From Lophius americanus (Eukaryota; Chordata; Actinopteri; Lophiiformes; Lophiidae): a stretch of DNA of 64,000 nucleotides. Both the position numbers and the translations under genes were made by a program. Numbering within the stretch: position 1 is the first letter of the stretch; each line of letters starts with the position of its first letter. The stretch covers positions 312,501 through 376,500 of the forward strand of contig JBBDHG010000037.1 in NCBI GenBank assembly GCA_037951165.1, read 5' to 3'. Shown piece by piece: positions 35,001 to 47,148 of this stretch. The notes beneath the pieces were generated by a model, which did not search any database, was not told the DNA's origin, and saw only the letters and a program-made list of their open reading frames with translations.

Positions 35001-38000
35001 ATGTTTAGCTCCTTATGGAGGAACAAAAGGTTTAAAAAAAAAAAAAAGAGCACATAGCCTTAAGAAGTACGGTCAAACAATTATACTTAGCCCTTGTTGA
35101 AGCAATTATTAAAAGATGGACATCCCATCAGCCGCAGAGCTGATTTACACTGAACTATTTAAAATAACTGCCACAACAAAAGCCATTGTGGACCTTTGAT
35201 AGATACAGTAGGATAACAGAAAAGGTCAGTGTGTGGCAACCCACCAAGCCATAAGATGACTTCATCGACGTCAAAGGGGTACTTCATGTCACCATCCACC
35301 AGACCTGGTGAGTCCACAAATGTCACCAGGCTGAACCGTTTCTGTCTTGACGTGCAGACCTCTGTGCTCAGGTACTCCGTAACACCTAGACATTAATTCA
35401 AAGAGCTTTGGGTAAATTAATTACAAATACCAACAACTAATACAATACATCTTGATAGTGATTACCTCACATTAAATTTATACCTTATGTTGAAGCCACA
35501 TGGCTGCTCCGCAAAATACATTTGTCTACTTGGTTTTAACAAAACTGTCGCACAATTAGCCAGAATGTTGGTTTAAAAAATACATTCCACAAAATTTGAG
35601 ATTTTAAGACTCAAGGTTTTATCAGTGTTATTAAAGAAAAAGCACTGCTACCAAACCTGTCAATAACCATAATATGCTACTGACAACCTATCAACCACAA
35701 TGAATCAAATCTGTAAGTAATCTGAGAATGGCTGAGTTTGCCAGGAGTTTAAGGGGAGACGGTGCCAGCAACAGGAACAGAACCAGGAAGGACTGTTATT
35801 TCAGCTGAAATCTCACCTTTAAACTCTTGCAGGGGCTTGAAGTGTGGATATAGATGGAGGGTGGCGTTTCCCTTAAAGACAATAAGATAATTCAGTCAGA
35901 TGAAAATTTCAAAGAAATGTCCGGATCTATAAATAAGAACTGAAAGCACTGATGAAGAATGAATGTAAGTCAACATGATAAGTCATTATCGACTGACAAC
36001 GATAGTGAGAACACTAAACTTAGGGGAAGTGAATAAACCAAATCATGAGATGAACACCTTTTGGGTCCCCCACAAAGCATGAGTGGAAATTCACTAACTA
36101 TTGGCTTTTCAGCAGATGTACATTGATTGTTACGTACAGACATGTGCTTAGACATACAGGTGGACACACAGGTGTACAGACAGAGGGACATGGGTAACAG
36201 TTTTTGGTGAGGGCATAAAACAAGTCTCTTGAGAAATGAGACATACAATTTTGAAAGTTACATTTACACAACAAAGTTACAGATCCAATTTATACGCCTA
36301 TGTTACAATCAATTACATCTCAATGATTTTGTTCTGTTGTACTCACTGTGAGAGATTCCCTCTTGCGCCCACTTGTCACAAAGCTAAAGCCTTGGGTCTC
36401 AATAGCCACTCCAGTGCGCTGGATGTGCTCTTCAACATACCTGATGCCAAAAAACAAAACCAGAAAACAGGTAAGTGTTACGAAAGAATTTTGTAAAGGA
36501 GAAAAATGTGCTGCCGAGCCAAAACGATCTTCTGTCCTGACTAAATAATTGAAATTATTATTGAGCAAAATCAATAGAGTGGTATATACCCCAGCTTGGC
36601 TGACACAGGATCACAGTATACCCGTTGTTGCAGTCTTACATTATGTATCACATTAAGCTTTTACTGATCTGTGCTAAGAAGAGCCATCTGTCTTTTTACG
36701 GCTTTAGCTCAGTAGATAGAGCAGTCATCCCACAAACGGAAGAGGGTCCTTGAGCTAGACTCTGTAACCCCAGCCGCCCATCCGCGTCACAGGAGGTGCC
36801 TACTGCTACTCAGGGATGCGTTACATGCAAAGAATACATTTGTTGATGATGAGTATGTTGAACGGAGTATTACTTGTGCTTGTATGACTAAACGGTGCAT
36901 TAAGAATACATTATTATTATTATGGTAAGACAATCATCTTAGCACAACTAAATGCCAGTGGAGAATTGTTTAACTGAATCTCTATTAAGATGGAATTACA
37001 GACAAGTACTCTTTTAATATGCAAGTTTTGCTACACTTCTGTGTCAGAGATCTTCAAATGTGTGACAAGATCCCTGCACCGTATTAGCTATAAATTCCAT
37101 CTGCCACAATGTTGCATTACTGGTCTGGGTGTTGTACTGAGCCCTGCAATTGTGGTTTGAGAAGGAGGGAACAAAGTCTCTAAGACAGACAGAGTTGAGT
37201 TTGTTAAACAGAAGGCATTTTAATTAGAAGCTGACCAAAACCCTGGCTATGGGAACGACAAAGACATGGCAGATTGCTGAGACAGGAGAGGATTTATATT
37301 AAATGTGAAAGGATTGGGAGGGACAGGAGGTGTTCAGCAGTATCAGCCCTAGTGAACCAGCATGAAATCCAACTCAGCACTGCCCTCTTTCAGTCCCGGA
37401 AACTTTGATCAGTTCTAATCTAGAAGTGTTAACTTAGTTGAGTTCTTCAAACATCAGCTAGAACTGACCGCATTGACTTTATATTATTACTTCATCAGTA
37501 AATTCTGTAAATCACTGCAAGCAGAGCCAGAAAAACCAGAGTTGATCAAAGGGATAATATTATATCTCTTAAAAGTGCTTCACCAACGTCAGCTGATAAA
37601 ACTATGAAACTGTTATAGCTGCTGAAACAAAAACAACAGTCTGCACATGCGTGCTAACGTTCCAGCCAAGTGGACCTTCATCAGAGCTCAAAGGGAGACT
37701 GGTGATTTATAGCGAGGTAACTTCTGAGGTCATAAAAGAGTTCTATGAGCCTGGCTTCCTTGATTGAAAGGTACCATGGCTTTGATCCTCTGGTTAGAGC
37801 ATATTTCAGAAATGTCAAGAAATATTTCAATTATCATAAATATGTCTTCCTGTTCTCGATCACTGTAGTAAAGGTACTCCCTCCAGTCAGTTGATTTAAA
37901 TAATTCTGCTGATCCAAAATAAATTTATATAACTGAGTTTAATCAACCCACCCTGGAATTGTGTTTGTACTCCCTTTTTGATGATATATTTTGGGTTGAA

Positions 38001-39145
38001 ACACAAAGATTACTGGGAAGACGCATCCACTCCATGCTCCTAACAGTCAACACGTTTTGCACTTTATTACTTGCATTTGGAGATCTCTGCTACAGCATGA
38101 GTATATAAAAACATACACACACGCTGGAGATGGCATGTCTGTATTTGTAATTGTTGAAGCAAGACAATTTGGCACTTGTAGAAGCCAGAAGAGGGCCGGT
38201 ATTTTTTGTACCAAATGTAATATTCCAATTACTAGCGGGTATATGGCTGAGGGGAAGCATGGCCACAGAAACAATATTTTGAGGGCAAATAGTCATGGGT
38301 GTAGCTCTTTGTGGAGGAGGCAAACAGTTTGACTGGGCCTGGACAACATTTGCCCTCTACTAAGTTTCCAGAGACATATTTGTAAAGTACAATTTACCAA
38401 TTGATGAATGAGCTTTTCCCAGCAGAGTGGTTTCCAATCAGCATTACAGTGATCTTTTTCCTGGGCGGCAGCAACTTCACACCAACAGATTCGGCTATTG
38501 TGATCAATCCTGAACAAAAACAAAAAACACAAGACAGTTACTTTAATGATCACAGATTATTTGTCCTACGGCTGATGTGTCAAAGTGCAGGTAACATGGT
38601 AGTGTGGTGGGGTTGTACCCGAGGAACCGTCTTGACCAGTAATAGGTGAGACTAAAAACTCCAATAGAAACATAGAATTTGTCTGACAACTAACGTGATC
38701 GAATATCTCAAAGAAATATTTTTGTTTCAACTGTCGCTAACTTGCAACTAGTATGCAACAGTGCTAAGACTGCTGGAGCCACGTATGACTGATTTGACTA
38801 GTCCAGGCGTCAACTAAATCTTGGGTTATCGGCTAATGTTAGCTAACAACCAGCCCGCTAATTCAACTTCTTTGGTTTACAAATTGAATAGCTACAATCC
38901 GAACCCAATAGTGGCTCACTACTGGGAGAGCTAGTAGTGAACCGGTGCTAACTAGCTGAACTGTCTCACCAAAACGGAATTGGTTGTACAGATGATTTTT
39001 GTCCATTAAACAGATCGGCCAACTCACCACTGTCCGAATCTGTGTAGAGTTGATGACAGTCCCGTAAGATGCGCTCATCGCAGGATACACCGGCTGCTAT
39101 CGAGTTCGCGTTTGCAGCACTTCGGTTTTTGATTTTGCCAGACAT
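32041..39145 (-). CDS. Dynamin/EHD-superfamily-like GTPase with two C-terminal membrane segments, 451 aa
   Basis: Not recognised by name. Exons in transcript order: 39145-39028, 38509-38398, 36440-36347, 35871-35817, 35385-35245, 34791-34631, 33620-33522, 33418-33273, 32998-32827, 32732-32620, 32266-32182, 32100-32041; all phases close. Start MSGKIKNRSAANANS; stop TGA at 32043-32041. The G domain spans roughly residues 40-290: P-loop GNHSAGKSS, switch II VTFVDSPGL, a hydrophobic strand DLILVFFDP, and a SKAD base-recognition motif. Motif order and the YPF-D-E-V-I-W block after the DSPG resemble sarcalumenin/EHD-type G domains, a family that remodels or organises membranes. A polar helical stretch follows, then two hydrophobic segments (FMTLLGFSVPMVMMALLVLG and AGLVLLSFLMLIIARF) and a basic, helical tail ending DQDMDA. 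No signal peptide is seen. I infer a membrane-anchored GTPase facing the cytosol. Location and role are unknown. Confidence 0.88.
33725..33870. repeat. Dispersed-repeat end in a GTPase-gene intron
   Basis: GAATATCTTTATTGTCATTG followed by TTGCAG and GGCAGTTTAGCAGCTCTT resembles the terminal segment of a repeat family often seen in fish introns. Its exact class and limits cannot be set by eye. Confidence 0.4.
36695..36925 (+). mobile_element. tRNA-derived SINE
   Basis: TTTAGCTCAGTAGATAGAGC (36704-36723) is a tRNA-like A box of an RNA polymerase III promoter. It is followed by GTCCTTGAGCTAGACTCTG and an (ATT)n tail at 36909-36921. This layout fits the tRNA-headed SINEs of teleosts. It lies in the GTPase-gene intron 36441-38397. 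It is not a functional tRNA gene: the acceptor stem and anticodon loop do not fold properly. Confidence 0.65.
36930..38397. other. GTPase-gene intron remainder
   Basis: Non-coding. At 37655-37690 a stretch around AACGTTCCAGCCAAGTGGAC with TCATCAGAGCTCAAAG resembles a dispersed element that carries a diagnostic AACGTTAGC-type block. No exon is needed here for the flanking frame. Confidence 0.4.
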
Positions 39146-39307
39146 TATTAAACAGTGGGGTGTCAGATTTTTTGGAACGAGACGTTCAAGTAATTCCAAG
39201 ACTCCAGGACCAACTGTGAAAGAAGCCGGTTTTCCGGTTATTTGAATCGCCCCGGTCTGCTAAAACGTACCTCTGCCACGCAGTCTTCTAGAAGTGCAAT
39301 GTCGCAT

Positions 39308-39328
39308 GGGCTTCTGGGTAATGTAGGT
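39308..39328. promoter_or_regulatory. Candidate ZNF143/SBS-type promoter motif
   Basis: GGGCTTCTGGGTAATGTAGG resembles the ZNF143 (Staf) site commonly found just upstream of vertebrate housekeeping genes. It lies about 165 bases upstream of the GTPase start codon (minus strand, ATG at 39145). The surrounding 39150-39340 is the most GC-rich part of the area, in keeping with a promoter. Confidence 0.45.
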
Positions 39329-39399
39329 TTTCAGCGCCTTTCTGCATACGTTCAATGTAAAAAACCCTCTTTCTATGGACATTAGATAAAATAACAAAA

Positions 39400-39800
39400 A
39401 AAAGTATTTCACAAATATCAACTGTATTTTTAACGTTTCGTTAAGAAAGGGATTTTCTTGCCAAATGCTTACATTGTAATGTAAATACCTGCAAATCTGT
39501 ATTTAATCAGAATAATTGTTTAACAGTTATTACTCGCATGTGACGTCATGGTATTTGTCTGTTTGATCAAGTTTCTATTTTCACCGCAAAATTCAATTTT
39601 CAACATATTCTGACCGTAAAAAACAAAATTATCTTCTCTTGATTTTACTCGTACTGTTGCAATTTAACAGTTTTTTTGTCGTACAATTTTAAATATCTTT
39701 AAGATAAAATGTGTAAAATAATTGATTATGAATGTATTTAATGATGTATTATCATCTATATAAAAGTCTTTATTTTTGTAATTTAATCGTTTTATGTATC
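39400..39800 (+). repeat. Unclassified dispersed repeat (shared with 10640-11180)
   Basis: Shows the same block order as the atp2a1 intronic copy: AAATCTGTATTT, TTCTGACCGTAAA, TTGATTTTACTCGTACTGTTG and AACAGTTTTTTT. It starts about 250 bases upstream of the GTPase gene. Confidence 0.55.
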
Positions 39801-40769
39801 TTGGTCACTGTATCTTCTACCTTAAAGTCAAGTAAAAGGAGTGTCCCCTACTTGCTCAGCAGATAAGCAAGATAAAACTGTATTTATGAAAAAATATCTG
39901 GGGCAGATAACGAGGGAATCAACACTTATAAATGAAAATTAAAAAATGTGTTTAAAAACATTACTACAAAGTTGGAGATGGCCTGTGACGTTAAACATTC
40001 AAACAATTCATACACTGTTGTGATAGAGATTTACCTCCTATTTTCCTGCTCAAAAGTCGAACATTTGTCAAATGAGATCGGACTAATTTACATAACATGT
40101 AAAAAAGTTCTTATTTTGTTTTGCTTACATGAAAAATGTCTGCAGCACAATTTATATTGCCTGGAGTCATTTTATCATCCGCAATAAGCTCTTTCGTTAA
40201 GAACTAATAACATAGAGGTCTGCATCTAACAATGAAATTCACTTTACAGCTGTAGGCTGTAAGACAAATAGATAGAGTGGCACTAAATCCGGCTGGTGAG
40301 TGCACACACATCCATCAGGATTAAAAAGAAAAACAATCAGAAACTCTTTCAAACCATCAAGCAACAAATAATTGCATTTTTATTGAGTCTGTGGTACTTC
40401 ATATTGTATCAGGTCTCAAGGGGTGGCGTAAACATTTGATGATTCCTGCATATAATGTGACCATCTCATAATAATCACTTTCAATACATCCTTTTCTGAG
40501 GAAAATCCCTAAATCACATCAGGACATCACAAAGACTTACCATTATTTATTTAGTAGACATATGGGATCACTTTCATATAATTAGCATATACAGACAACG
40601 CAAAGCAAATCATTACTACGTCTTCAGATGGGAAGTGACAGAACAAACTTCCCTGACTACCCCGGCTCCCTTCTACGACACTGGTCAAAATAATGGAACT
40701 AATATAAATGATTTCATCGATTAATTAGGCACCATCGAAGTGATAAAACTTTCATCATAGAATCTATAG

Positions 40770-41180
40770 TATCATTACGAAAAGTCGGGGATATTAGGGA
40801 ATAGTGATTGCCACTGGCGCATATTTGTCACGATAACGTGATCACTCAAAAACTGTTTTATGGATCATTTCCCAATCCCTACCCTCATAGGCCTTAGTGT
40901 GAGGATGAATTCAACGGATTTTGGGAAAGGTGGGCCGTATTTGTCCGATACTAGAGGGAACTTTTTTGCCAAGTTTTCGGGCCATATTTAATCAACTTTC
41001 GGTTCATTTTAGTCCAAATTTGGTATATATGAATCAACTTGAGAAGATCTATCCATAAACAGTACAACATAGTGAAGTTATTTTTTCTGCATCTGACCAA
41101 ATCCCTGAGGGAGCAGTCTAGTAGTACAAACTTAAACAACGCAGGGGATTTGGGGCTTTTCGGGGATTAACTGTTGCTAT
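40770..41180 (-). repeat. Dispersed repeat of the CCCCTAGTG family, reverse copy
   Basis: Reading the minus strand, it begins with CCCCAAATCCCCTGCGTTG (41158-41140) and continues through CACTATG, CCAAATTTGGAC and TTCCCTCTAGTA blocks to AATATCCCCGAC, the same order as the plus copies. Confidence 0.6.
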
Positions 41181-41873
41181 CAGGGATGACAGTTTAGGCC
41201 AAGATAATTTGTGTCTGTCTCATACTAACCCCCAGCAAATACCACAAAGTAAAACGTAAAATGTTGGCTTTCTTAAGAAAAGTAAGTAGAACGTTTAATT
41301 TAAATTTAGAAGCTAAATGTAGTTTATTTTCCTCTTTTAAGAACTTCAATTTTATAATATACTTCACTTAATCATATTGGGTCATCAGTTTCCTGACTTT
41401 TTTTTTTTTAAGTAAAGCCAATTTACAACATTTAACAGTGCAATCAATACACTCAGGAAAAAAAACAAAAAAACTATACTCAAACTATGAAGCAAGGTTT
41501 AGAGCATCAAGTTACACAAACTAAATATTAGAAATCCAAATGGGAAACACTCTTCCTTCATACTTTAACAAATCCTAAGTGCCCCTTCTTCATGTGTAAC
41601 AGTGGATCTGGTGAGTAGTGAGAGAACTGAGAGTGTACCGGAGATATATTTACCTCTGCACAGGTAAGAGGATGTTCAGACTTATGTAATACAATGGTGA
41701 TGCTATAAATACTATATCATGTACTGTACACAAACACACAGCTGTTGGTATCTTCATAATGTCATTCCAGGAAATGTAGTTTTGCCCACTTGAGAAAACC
41801 ATGTTACATCAACCCTCTTCCCCTCTTCCCGTAAATGAGCAATGGGCAGTGCAGACGGAACACACATGTCTTA

Positions 41874-42371
41874 TTAACCCTTTAATGTCCTCACCAAAAA
41901 AAATAGAAACTGTGGAAAAATTATTGATTTGCATATTTTACTGCTATTGTGAAAAGTTTTGGTCTGGCATGTTTTTAAAGTAGTACAAAAAAATTGACTA
42001 TCTATTATAATTTGATTCTGACATTTTTGTATTTGAAGAAAAATATTTAACTGGCCCTTTTAGTAAAACGTTTTTTAGAAAACTATTGGTTACACAATTA
42101 TGTTAAGTGAGTCCCCATATTCTTTAGAATGCGGGAAAAAAAATCCTTGTTATTGAATAGGACTTTCTTAATAGTCATTATTCACGCCTCCTCGGTGGCC
42201 CCTTTGATCTGCCCTAAGGCTCCATCCTTGGCCCCTTACTCCCACATATATACATCCTGCCACTAGGTCGTATTATAAACAGGCTCAGTCAAGTGGCACA
42301 GATCATTCAACAAGAAATAGTGCTTCAAAAAGTGCTCAACCAAACACTTGAGTCAGACATTAATGGGTTAA
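41874..42371 (+). mobile_element. piggyBac-like non-autonomous element with RT-like core (best copy)
   Basis: Bounded by TTAA on both sides. The left terminus CCCTTTAATGTC (41878-41889) and right terminus GACATTAATGGG (42356-42367) are inverted repeats with one mismatch. The body is 498 bases and has no transposase. Internally a frame reads GSILGPLL, then IYILPLGRIINRLSQVAQ, interrupted just upstream by a stop codon. The body is alignable with the copies at 16311-16858 and 9505-9801. Confidence 0.75.
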
Positions 42372-42534
42372 TAAATAAAGTTAATTTGCAAGACCATTAC
42401 ATGCAAATATCTCTTCTTATAGAAACGACTTTGATGCTGCTTGCCTGTTGATGACAAACATTTAAACATGTTAGAGGTTGTACCATGAATCCTAAGAGAT
42501 ACAAGCCATTTGAGGCATAATCCTTCTTCCCTGC

Positions 42535-42540
42535 TTTATT
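42535..42540 (-). terminator. Candidate AATAAA polyadenylation signal of nudt9
   Basis: The complement of TTTATT lies about 630 bases beyond the nudt9 stop codon on the minus strand, in a plausible 3' UTR. Its use is not proven. Confidence 0.4.
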
Positions 42541-43169
42541 GCAGAGAATACCGGGCACTCAGATGACATGTACTTATATGTGTCATAAAGGCAGGCTGAT
42601 GTGTGTGTGACATGGCCTTTACGTTCCACTGTCTGCTACCACTTGACAACATGTTCATCCTCTACTCTAAGCCTGTCTGGGCTGAGCTTCGGTGCACTAT
42701 CAGGGTGTGTGGGAAGGTCCATCAGCTTCATGTTAAATTTGAATGTAAATCACATTAGGATTTTCTGGAGATCAAAGTGAATCCGCACACTCTCATCCCA
42801 CTTAAACACTTAAATGAATGTAGTCTGCGCTACATGTTCCTCGCATCTCATTGTGTTTGTTTTTCCTTGGTCACACTTGGTAAATGTGACTCTTGTTAAC
42901 AGTGAATAAATAAGCATAATCTGAACCAACAGATATAATGCCGTGTTCCATGAAGAGTGTCGTGCATTTTAGAGTCTCGTGTGTGTCTTCTTACAGGGAG
43001 TAAACCAAAAACTGCAGACAATCCTTCAACGTGTTAGTTTCATTCATTTCACAAGTTCTATTAGATCAAAAATGACGTCTATAATATCATTTCACAATGC
43101 TGATTTACATTGTATAGTGGACATAAACAAGAGTGTCAAACTAATATGGTTTCAGAATTCCTTCGTTGG

Positions 43170-46100
43170 TTACCAGTGAGCTTTTCTCTCTTTGGCAACC
43201 AGCTGCAAGAACTGGGAATGACTTGCGTAGAGCGGGAAGGAGGAGTCAACATCGACCCACTTGACTTGTCCGGCGTCGTCTCCAGCTTGCAGCGGCAGCC
43301 CGCTCACACTGTCACCTGCAGTAACACCAAAGACACGTCACTGCCGTAAAAATAAGACTTTTTTTGTTAATAAGAGATAACATTCCTCAGAACTAATAAA
43401 GAACTGGAACAAAAACATTGTCCTAGAAAATAATACCTGAGTCATCATGGAAGTTGACAGCGACGGTCTCCATCCAAGCATTGTCAGTGTTTCTGGGATC
43501 ATCCACATAACCTTTAAAGATCTGAGGGAAATAAAACATTTCCTCATAGAAACATTTATAAACTAAAACGTGACGGTAAACAAGCCAGATTGTGTCAGTT
43601 GCTGACCTCAAACCCGGGCGATTTGAATAGCTTTTTGATACGTTCATGGATTTTTGCTCTTTCCGATGCTGCGACGGCCAATGAGTTCAAAGCCTCTTCG
43701 GAGAACTCTCTCTGAAGGGTGAGAGACACCTGCTCTCCTGCATCTACCATTCCCTACAAAACAAGCGCACGCATTAGCCAACAATCAAATCACAAGAACA
43801 CATAGCGGAAACCAAATCCACCAGGTTGAATAACAGTCTTGAATAGCTGTGAGCATAATGGAACAAAGTGGAAAACAGCATATATCATTTAACTACGCTT
43901 GACAAAGAAATGTACAGTATTTGAGAGCCACCAACCCCAGGAATGGCCCACTCCCCACAGTCTTTCCTCTTGATGGACACAAACTGCAGGATAGGCCGTT
44001 TGGAGACAGTGTGATGGATCTTCGCTCCTTTGGCGTCTACTTTCCACCTGCCAGATAGTGACATTTGTCAGGCTATGGGGAATTTACACAGGAAATGAGA
44101 ACTGAATGAATACATTGAATTGAATACAGTAGAATGATTATATATTTATTGTTCAAGTTGTTAATAAAATATAAAATATAAAAAGATCAACTAAGTTATG
44201 AAGTACTGTTTGTGTGCATAGAGTATACTCGAAAACAGAACTGCTTGGTACATTCAACAGGTCAACAGACAGTTTGAGAACGTTTCTCAACACACAATAT
44301 CAAGGAGTTTGAGGATTTCACTATACACAGTCCATAATGTCATCAAAATTTTAAGAGAATCCAGACAGACTCCCCAATATTTGCATATTGGAGAGAAATG
44401 CTGCCATATAACCCTTGCTGAGGTGCTCATTCAAGCAAGACAAAGGCCTCGGAGAAAGAAATCTGAATAGTAGACTGACCTGTCTGCAGTCCAGCCATGT
44501 CCTTCATTTAAGTGCATGCATATTATTATGTAGAAAATACAACAGCGGAAACCTCAGACAGTTGAGCAACTGAAGTCAAATATTACAAAAGAATGAGGAA
44601 GAATTTGACTTTCAAGACTGAAGCAGAGGCTGTCCTCTCCACTCAAGCACCGATTGACACTCACATGGCTTACATGGCAGTGGAACAACAATATCTGTTT
44701 GAAAATAAATCAGGTATTTGCAATTCACTCCATTCCTTTTTCTATATACACTCCTCAATACCTCAACTATTTTGGAATCATGGTTGCATGTTGTATTCTC
44801 ATTAATTAACTCTAGTTTGCACGCAGCTTCTTTTTTTAAGGTTTGAGGATATTTTAACCTCCACCCAAGGGGCTTCTTCGGCTTTTACAACGACAGACAA
44901 CAATTCACACCCACTGGAAATGTGCCAAACTTAACATCCTGGTACACTTCAAACCCAACATCACCCTTGCACAAAAACGCGTTCACCATTATAATGAAAC
45001 ACCCAAACCAAGGAGAGCAATTTTAAATACAGTCTGCAGTTCAACGCAGTGAGGAGTTCACTGATCTGTACATCCAGAAACAAAGCAACTTTTTCCCAAA
45101 GCACATGACACATGACACAATACGCTACAGCCAGCTCTTCAGGGTGGGACTCAGCGGTCCGCCTGCATCTGAAGGGCAAGGCACACGTCTTTAAGAAAAT
45201 AATGGAGGATGTCAGAAATACATCTAAGAGTAAAGGTTACAAAATTAGTAATCATTATGACTGAACAATAATTCTGGGTAGTCAAACTCTGATCCCCCAC
45301 TAGTTAGAACAGAAGAAGGTCGACTATCTTCTGATTCAGCCTTTAATGAAAAGTAAAGTAAAAAAAAAAACATCCACCTGGTGACTATAGGATCTGCCGC
45401 GTGATTTGGTCCCCATCTTCCAAGCAACCCTCTACCAGTCAAACCTGTGCGCCCATGAGGATTTCTAGATGAGTAAAAACGAATATGCAAATATATTAGT
45501 TCAAGATGTGTTATATAAAAGTGAAATTTAGGTAAAAATATAATGATATTTCATCCGTTTATAAAACATAAGAAATACTATTGAGCTTTATTGGTATTAA
45601 TGCCTAATTAAGCCATATCGTTAAACTTTATGTAAAGGCTCATTAATACATCAGACCCCTATGACAATCAACATCTCTATGAATTGGAATATTAAAAAAG
45701 TGTTACTGTTAGAGAAGCTGACAAGGTACACAAGGTCTTGTTACATTCACTTCTTTGTGTATCAAATCACAAACGTTTCCATTTTTCAAAGCATTAATCT
45801 GATCAAATCATCCCACGTGACAAAATCTTTAAGTAATGTTATCTTTATCTCAGGGACATATTTTTTAAAGTCTTTGTACTCCAATACTCACAGTGGTTTT
45901 CCTTTCTCCACTTTGTAACTGCCCTCAAAGCTTGTCCTGTCAATAATACCATCCACAGTTTTGAACTTTGGAGAGAAAGAGCTGCAAAACAGAAATCAAA
46001 TTAAATCTTCAGCTGGTCATTTAAAACTTATTTCTCTTAATAGCCAAGAAAATAATCAGTGTTGAACGATAAAATCCGAACAATTTAAAAATTATTCAAT

Positions 46101-47088
46101 ATTTATTTAAATCCTTGACAATATGTTAAATAGGTATGAGTTGCTGACCCAATATCAGGATCTGCCCATACTGGTTTCTTTAATACTGATGGGTCAGTGT
46201 AGCTGACTGGTTCATACTGCACCCAGTTCTGACTCCAGTCCACCTTGTCATCAGGTACAGGGAAGCGCTTGATTTTGGATCCTGGATACTGGGGGCATCT
46301 GGAATTGACATGAGGAGTGGCAGAAGATGGCATTTTCCAGACGCTGGTCATATATCGGTTGCAGAAACTTGTACTGATGGGTCTGATGTTTTGACTTGTA
46401 CTTGAAGACTGGGACAATGAGATGGCCGACCTACAAGTGGGAGAGACGTGAAACAAAGATATCCATTTAGAAGGACTCACTGGCAACATAGCTATCCCAC
46501 ATAAATTCCTCAGCCTCTTGGCTCTCCAGTGAGAACTCCCTCATCATTCATCCAGACCATCATAAATGTGGTATATTCAGGATGACACAAAGTACTAATT
46601 GATTGCAAGAAAAGGGTATCCTGCCAAGAGGATGAAAGGTCATGTTCTCCGCTTTACACGTCAGTTTGCTGAACTAAAAACAGTTAATTTTCATATCAAT
46701 ATCATTTAAGAAACAGGAAATATTTGGCACCAATTTTGCTATTAAACCAAGTTAATAAGCCTACATTTATAAATGCATTTAGCTTTGCTCTGACTACTGT
46801 AACATTGAGTTAAATCATATCGACTAACTAGTAACCCAAATAATCATTAACTTTGACAAACATCTACTGCAGCACATAACATATACATTTAAGATGACAG
46901 TGTTAGGTGAAATTCGAAAACTATCCTACACTGTGAAATGAGCAAAGCCTCTTGAGATACATAATTATAACGTAATTGCCGGCACGATACCTAGTCCCGA
47001 CAGAGCAGACGGTATACGGTATTCCGAAGACTGTGAGCGCTACACTAAACTGGCAGATCCAGTTTCGTCGAAGAAGGAAATGTACCAT
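43170..47088 (-). CDS. nudt9: ADP-ribose pyrophosphatase, mitochondrial (Nudix hydrolase 9), 8 exons
   Basis: Hydrolyses ADP-ribose to AMP and ribose 5-phosphate. Exons in transcript order: 47088-46991, 46430-46149, 45981-45892, 45464-45378, 44047-43936, 43753-43607, 43521-43437, 43315-43170. The product is 348 residues (human NUDT9 has 350). The start MVHFLLRRNWICQFS is basic and hydrophobic, as expected of a mitochondrial targeting sequence. Diagnostic blocks: PVWADPDIG, GRGLLGRWGPNHAADPI, KRKDCGEWAIPGG, the Nudix box GMVDAGEQVSLTLQREFSEE (split at 43936/43753), GYVDDPRNTDNAWMETVAV, and C-terminal AGDDAGQVKWVDV with YASHSQF. The catalytic REFSEE glutamates are present. The C-terminus stops at KAHW, so the short acidic tail of the human protein is absent. 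The gene points away from mapk3 with 1.1 kb between start codons. Confidence 0.96.
44270..44800 (+). mobile_element. Tc1/mariner-like DNA transposon relic, internally deleted
   Basis: In nudt9 intron 44048-45377, antisense to the gene. ACGTTTCTCAACACACAAT, AGTCCATAATGTCATCAAAA and AGAGAATCC follow the order of the helix-turn-helix part of a Tc1-like transposase. The text then jumps to the C-terminal part (CTGTCTGCAGTCCAGCC, then AGACAGTTGAGCAACTGAAG). The middle, including the first catalytic aspartate, is deleted. It resembles the family of the relic at 27540-28400. Confidence 0.6.
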
Positions 47089-47148
47089 AACCTATGAAAC
47101 ACAAATCATTTAGATAATGTTTATAACGTGCAGCGCCGCGCTGAGTAA

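Larger units (their letters stand above)
39801..43169. other. Intergenic region between the GTPase gene and nudt9
   Basis: Holds a reverse CCCCTAGTG-family element (40770-41180), a piggyBac-like MITE (41874-42371) and the nudt9 3' UTR with a possible minus-strand AATAAA at 42535-42540. The other stretches are AT-rich and show no gene. Confidence 0.55.

Noticed and set aside
36704..36775. A tRNA gene
   Set aside because: The A-box-like segment is clear but the cloverleaf does not fold. The ATT tail and following text show it is a SINE.
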